From the NCBI GenBank assembly GCA_020028115.1, contig JAHWYA010000195.1:1-8237 (forward strand): a stretch of DNA of 8,237 nt, given 5' to 3'. Positions 6,941-8,237 of the stretch are shown in pieces. A program made the position numbers and the translations under genes. The notes beneath the pieces were generated by a model. That model was not told where the DNA came from and searched no databases. It saw nothing but the letters and a program-made list of their open reading frames with translations. This DNA is from Anaeromyxobacter sp. Lineage in GTDB: Bacteria; Myxococcota; Myxococcia; Myxococcales; Anaeromyxobacteraceae. The first letter of the stretch is position 1. Each line of letters starts with the position of its first letter.

Positions 6941-7656
6941 CCGGGGCTCCTGGGAGATCGGGCTCGAGGACGGTCGGGGCGGACGGGCGCGGGCGCGCCG
7001 TCGCCGGTGACGACGGGGTGCCCGAGTGCCCGCAGGTCGGGGACGCCGAGGTCGAGGTGGCGCGCGCGGAACCCGGCGGCCGCGAGCAGCGCGACGGCGT
7101 CCTGCGCGAGGCTGCAGTACGGCCCGCGGCAGTAGGCGACCACCTCGCGCCCGCGGGGCAGCTCGTCCATCCGCGCGCGCAGCTCGGAGAGCGGGATCGA
7201 CCGCGCGCCCGGGAGGTGTCCGGCGCGGAACTCGGGCGCGGGGCGGACGTCGACGAGGGTCACCTCGCCCCGGCGGATCCGCCGCACGAGGTCCCGGCGC
7301 TCCTCCGGAGCGAGCACGCCCAGCTCGCGCCCGAGGCGCGCCATCTCCGGGCGGACCGCCTCCGCGAGGTCGCGCAGCGCGGCGAACGCGGACGAGACGC
7401 GCTCGGCCGCGAGCCGGTACTCCACGTGCTGCCCGCGGCGCTCTCCCACGACGAGCCCGGCGGTGCGCATCTGCTGGAGGTGCTGCGAGGAGTTGGCGAC
7501 CGACTCCCCCGCCGCGACGGCGAGCGCCTCGACGCTGCGGGTCCCCTGGCGGAGCAGATCGAGGAGGCGCAGGCGCACCGGGCTCCCGAGCGCCTTGCCG
7601 ATGCGCGCGATCTCGCCGTAGTGGGCGGCGGAGGAGGAGGTGGTCCTGACGCTCAT
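6937..7656 (-). CDS. ArsR-family transcriptional regulator fused to a rhodanese domain
   Basis: 239 residues from ATG 7656. Residues about 12-100 form an ArsR-type winged helix ('IGKALGSPVRLRLLDLLRQGTRSVEALA', recognition helix near 'ESVANSSQHLQQMRTAGLV', wing 'GERRGQHVEYRL'). Residues about 130-215 form a rhodanese domain ('VTLVDVRPAPEFRAGHLPGARSIPL', active loop 'VVAYCRGPYCSLA'). The only cysteines in the protein are C176 and C181, both in that loop; the helix-turn-helix part has no metal-site cysteines. This fits a repressor relieved by persulfide formation or oxidation, not by metal. It heads the operon and overlaps the sulfurtransferase start (ATGA, 6937-6940). The start is uncertain: ATG 7656 fits where ArsR proteins begin but lacks a close Shine-Dalgarno, while in-frame ATG 7689 adds MRRAFKRSIES and also lacks one. 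A GGAGGG lies 23 bases before 7656. Confidence 0.92.
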   Translation of the reverse strand: MSVRTTSSSAAHYGEIARIGKALGSPVRLRLLDLLRQGTRSVEALAVAAGESVANSSQHLQQMRTAGLVVGERRGQHVEYRLAAERVSSAFAALRDLAEAVRPEMARLGRELGVLAPEERRDLVRRIRRGEVTLVDVRPAPEFRAGHLPGARSIPLSELRARMDELPRGREVVAYCRGPYCSLAQDAVALLAAAGFRARHLDLGVPDLRALGHPVVTGDGAPAPVRPDRPRARSPRSPG

Positions 7657-7659
7657 CGA

Positions 7660-7677
7660 TTCAATTGAACGCTTGAA
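7660..7677. promoter_or_regulatory. Putative operator for the ArsR-rhodanese regulator
   Basis: On the plus strand TTCAATTGAA (7660-7669) is a perfect 10-base palindrome, followed after CGC by a third half-site TTGAA (7673-7677). It is a striking AT-rich island in DNA above 70% GC. It lies 3 bases from the regulator's ATG, where a bound repressor would block transcription or initiation. ArsR-type proteins bind short AT-rich inverted repeats, so autoregulation of the whole operon is the simplest reading. If translation started at 7689 these bases would be coding, which would weaken the operator idea. Confidence 0.5.
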
Positions 7678-7712
7678 GGCCCTCCGCATCTGGGGACGGC
7701 GCGCGCGCGAAG

Positions 7713-7731
7713 CGACCGCCCGTACGGGTCG
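7713..7731. repeat. Imperfect inverted repeat in the deoB-regulator gap
   Basis: The plus strand reads CGACCGCCCGTACGGGTCG: the arms CGACC(G)CCCGT and ACGGGTCG match except for one unpaired G, around the perfect palindrome CCCGTACGGG. It sits about 60 bases after the deoB stop and about 60 before the regulator start. It could be a second operator or part of a deoB transcription stop, but no T-run follows on the minus strand, so a standard intrinsic terminator is not supported. No convincing -35/-10 pair is visible in 7657-7791. Confidence 0.35.
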
Positions 7732-7791
7732 TTACCCGCCGAGACAGCCACGAAGGAGGGAGCGCGGATGCGCGCGGCGGCGCGCGGCGCG

Positions 7792-8237
7792 CTACCGCAG
7801 CGCGGCGAGGAAGCTCGTCCCCACGTCGGGGCGGATGCCGAAGAACTCGGACACGGTCGCGCCGAGGTCCGCGAAGGACGGCCGCGTCCCGAGCTTCCCG
7901 CCGCCGCGCCCCGGGGCGTGGACGAGGAGCGGCACGTACTCGCGCGAGTGGTCGGTCGACGGCGTCGTCGGGTCGCAGCCGTGGTCCGCGGTGATCGCGC
8001 AGACGTCGCCGGGCGCGAGCTTGCCGAACAGCCGCGGCAGCGCGCGGTCCAGCTCCTCGAGCGCGCGCGCATAGCCGGCCGGATCGTTCCGGTGGCCGTA
8101 GAGCATGTCGAAGTCGACGAGGTTCACGAACACGAGGCCGTGGTCCACCCGGTCGAGGAGCGCCTCGGTCTTGGCGAGCCCGTCCGCGTTCCCCTCGGTG
8201 TGGAGCTCGTCGGTGATGCCGCGCCGGTCGAAGACGT
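7792..8237 (-). CDS. deoB: Phosphopentomutase, C-terminal part (5' end outside window)
   Basis: The last 148 residues are present; roughly 240-260 N-terminal residues lie beyond the right edge. The translation begins VFDRRGITDELHTEGNADG and continues 'VFVNLVDFDMLYGHRNDPAGYARALEELD', 'VCAITADHGCDPTTPSTDHSREYVPLLVHAPG' and 'LGTRPSFADLGATVSEFFGI', all diagnostic of DeoB, an alkaline-phosphatase-superfamily metalloenzyme. It interconverts ribose or deoxyribose 1-phosphate and 5-phosphate in nucleoside salvage in the cytosol. Metal-binding residues of the C-terminal core are visible in 'DxxYGHRND' and 'TADHG-DP...TDHSREY'. It ends TAG at 7792. It has no obvious link to the sulfur/molybdenum operon; the 135-base gap and new promoter-like region separate them. 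Confidence 0.96.
   Translation of the reverse strand, partial: VFDRRGITDELHTEGNADGLAKTEALLDRVDHGLVFVNLVDFDMLYGHRNDPAGYARALEELDRALPRLFGKLAPGDVCAITADHGCDPTTPSTDHSREYVPLLVHAPGRGGGKLGTRPSFADLGATVSEFFGIRPDVGTSFLAALR

Noticed and set aside
5153..7135. A 660-codon plus-strand open frame
   Set aside because: It is antisense to the transporter, sulfurtransferase and regulator, has biased composition and no recognisable domain.
7699..7709. GC-alternating run (possible Z-DNA) upstream of the regulator
   Set aside because: Short and unremarkable in DNA of this base composition; no supporting feature nearby.
1..8237. CRISPR array, tRNA, rRNA, insertion sequence or phage attachment site
   Set aside because: No regularly spaced repeats, cloverleaf-like sequence, transposase motif or flanking direct repeats were seen on either strand.

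Overview
The window is very GC-rich bacterial DNA (clearly above 70% by eye, with third codon positions almost all G or C). Every gene I can support lies on the minus strand. No single protein identifies the organism. The GC content, the codon use and a Tat-exported molybdoenzyme with a periplasmic heme subunit suggest a high-GC anaerobically respiring proteobacterium or myxobacterium-like lineage, or another high-GC environmental phylum. I cannot be more specific.

Layout, in the direction of transcription (right to left). At 8237-7792 is the C-terminal part of phosphopentomutase (deoB), a housekeeping gene that probably marks the edge of the region. A 135-base gap (7791-7657) holds an imperfect inverted repeat and, next to the following start codon, an AT-rich palindrome that looks like an operator. 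Then comes a tightly packed run of eight genes: an ArsR-type regulator fused to a rhodanese domain (7656-6937); an exported two-domain sulfurtransferase (6940-5996); a YeeE/YedE-family membrane transporter (5983-4856); a 44-residue single-helix membrane protein (4840-4706); a membrane-anchored rhodanese-like protein without the catalytic Cys (4709-4242); and the alpha (4228-1417), beta (1401-364) and gamma (361 to beyond base 1) subunits of a periplasmic type II DMSO-reductase-family molybdenum enzyme, the group that includes selenate reductase SerABC, chlorate reductase ClrABC, dimethylsulfide dehydrogenase DdhABC and ethylbenzene dehydrogenase EbdABC. Intergenic gaps are 2-15 bases and two junctions are 4-base ATGA overlaps, so this is very probably one operon.

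Together the genes suggest a sulfur- or selenium-oxyanion module. A regulator whose only cysteines lie in its rhodanese domain would sense sulfane sulfur or a related species. A periplasmic sulfurtransferase and a thiosulfate/selenium-type importer would handle the sulfur or selenium species. A Tat-exported Mo-bisMGD / Fe-S / heme b complex would reduce or oxidise the substrate. The substrate is inferred from context and is not shown by the sequence.

The alpha subunit gene is broken as it stands. Near base 3335 the reading frame changes, and a stretch of roughly 25-30 residues expected in this family is missing. This is either a real deletion that inactivates the enzyme or an assembly/sequencing error, and it is the first thing to check. 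There is no RNA gene, CRISPR array, insertion sequence or gene-free stretch above 300 bases.
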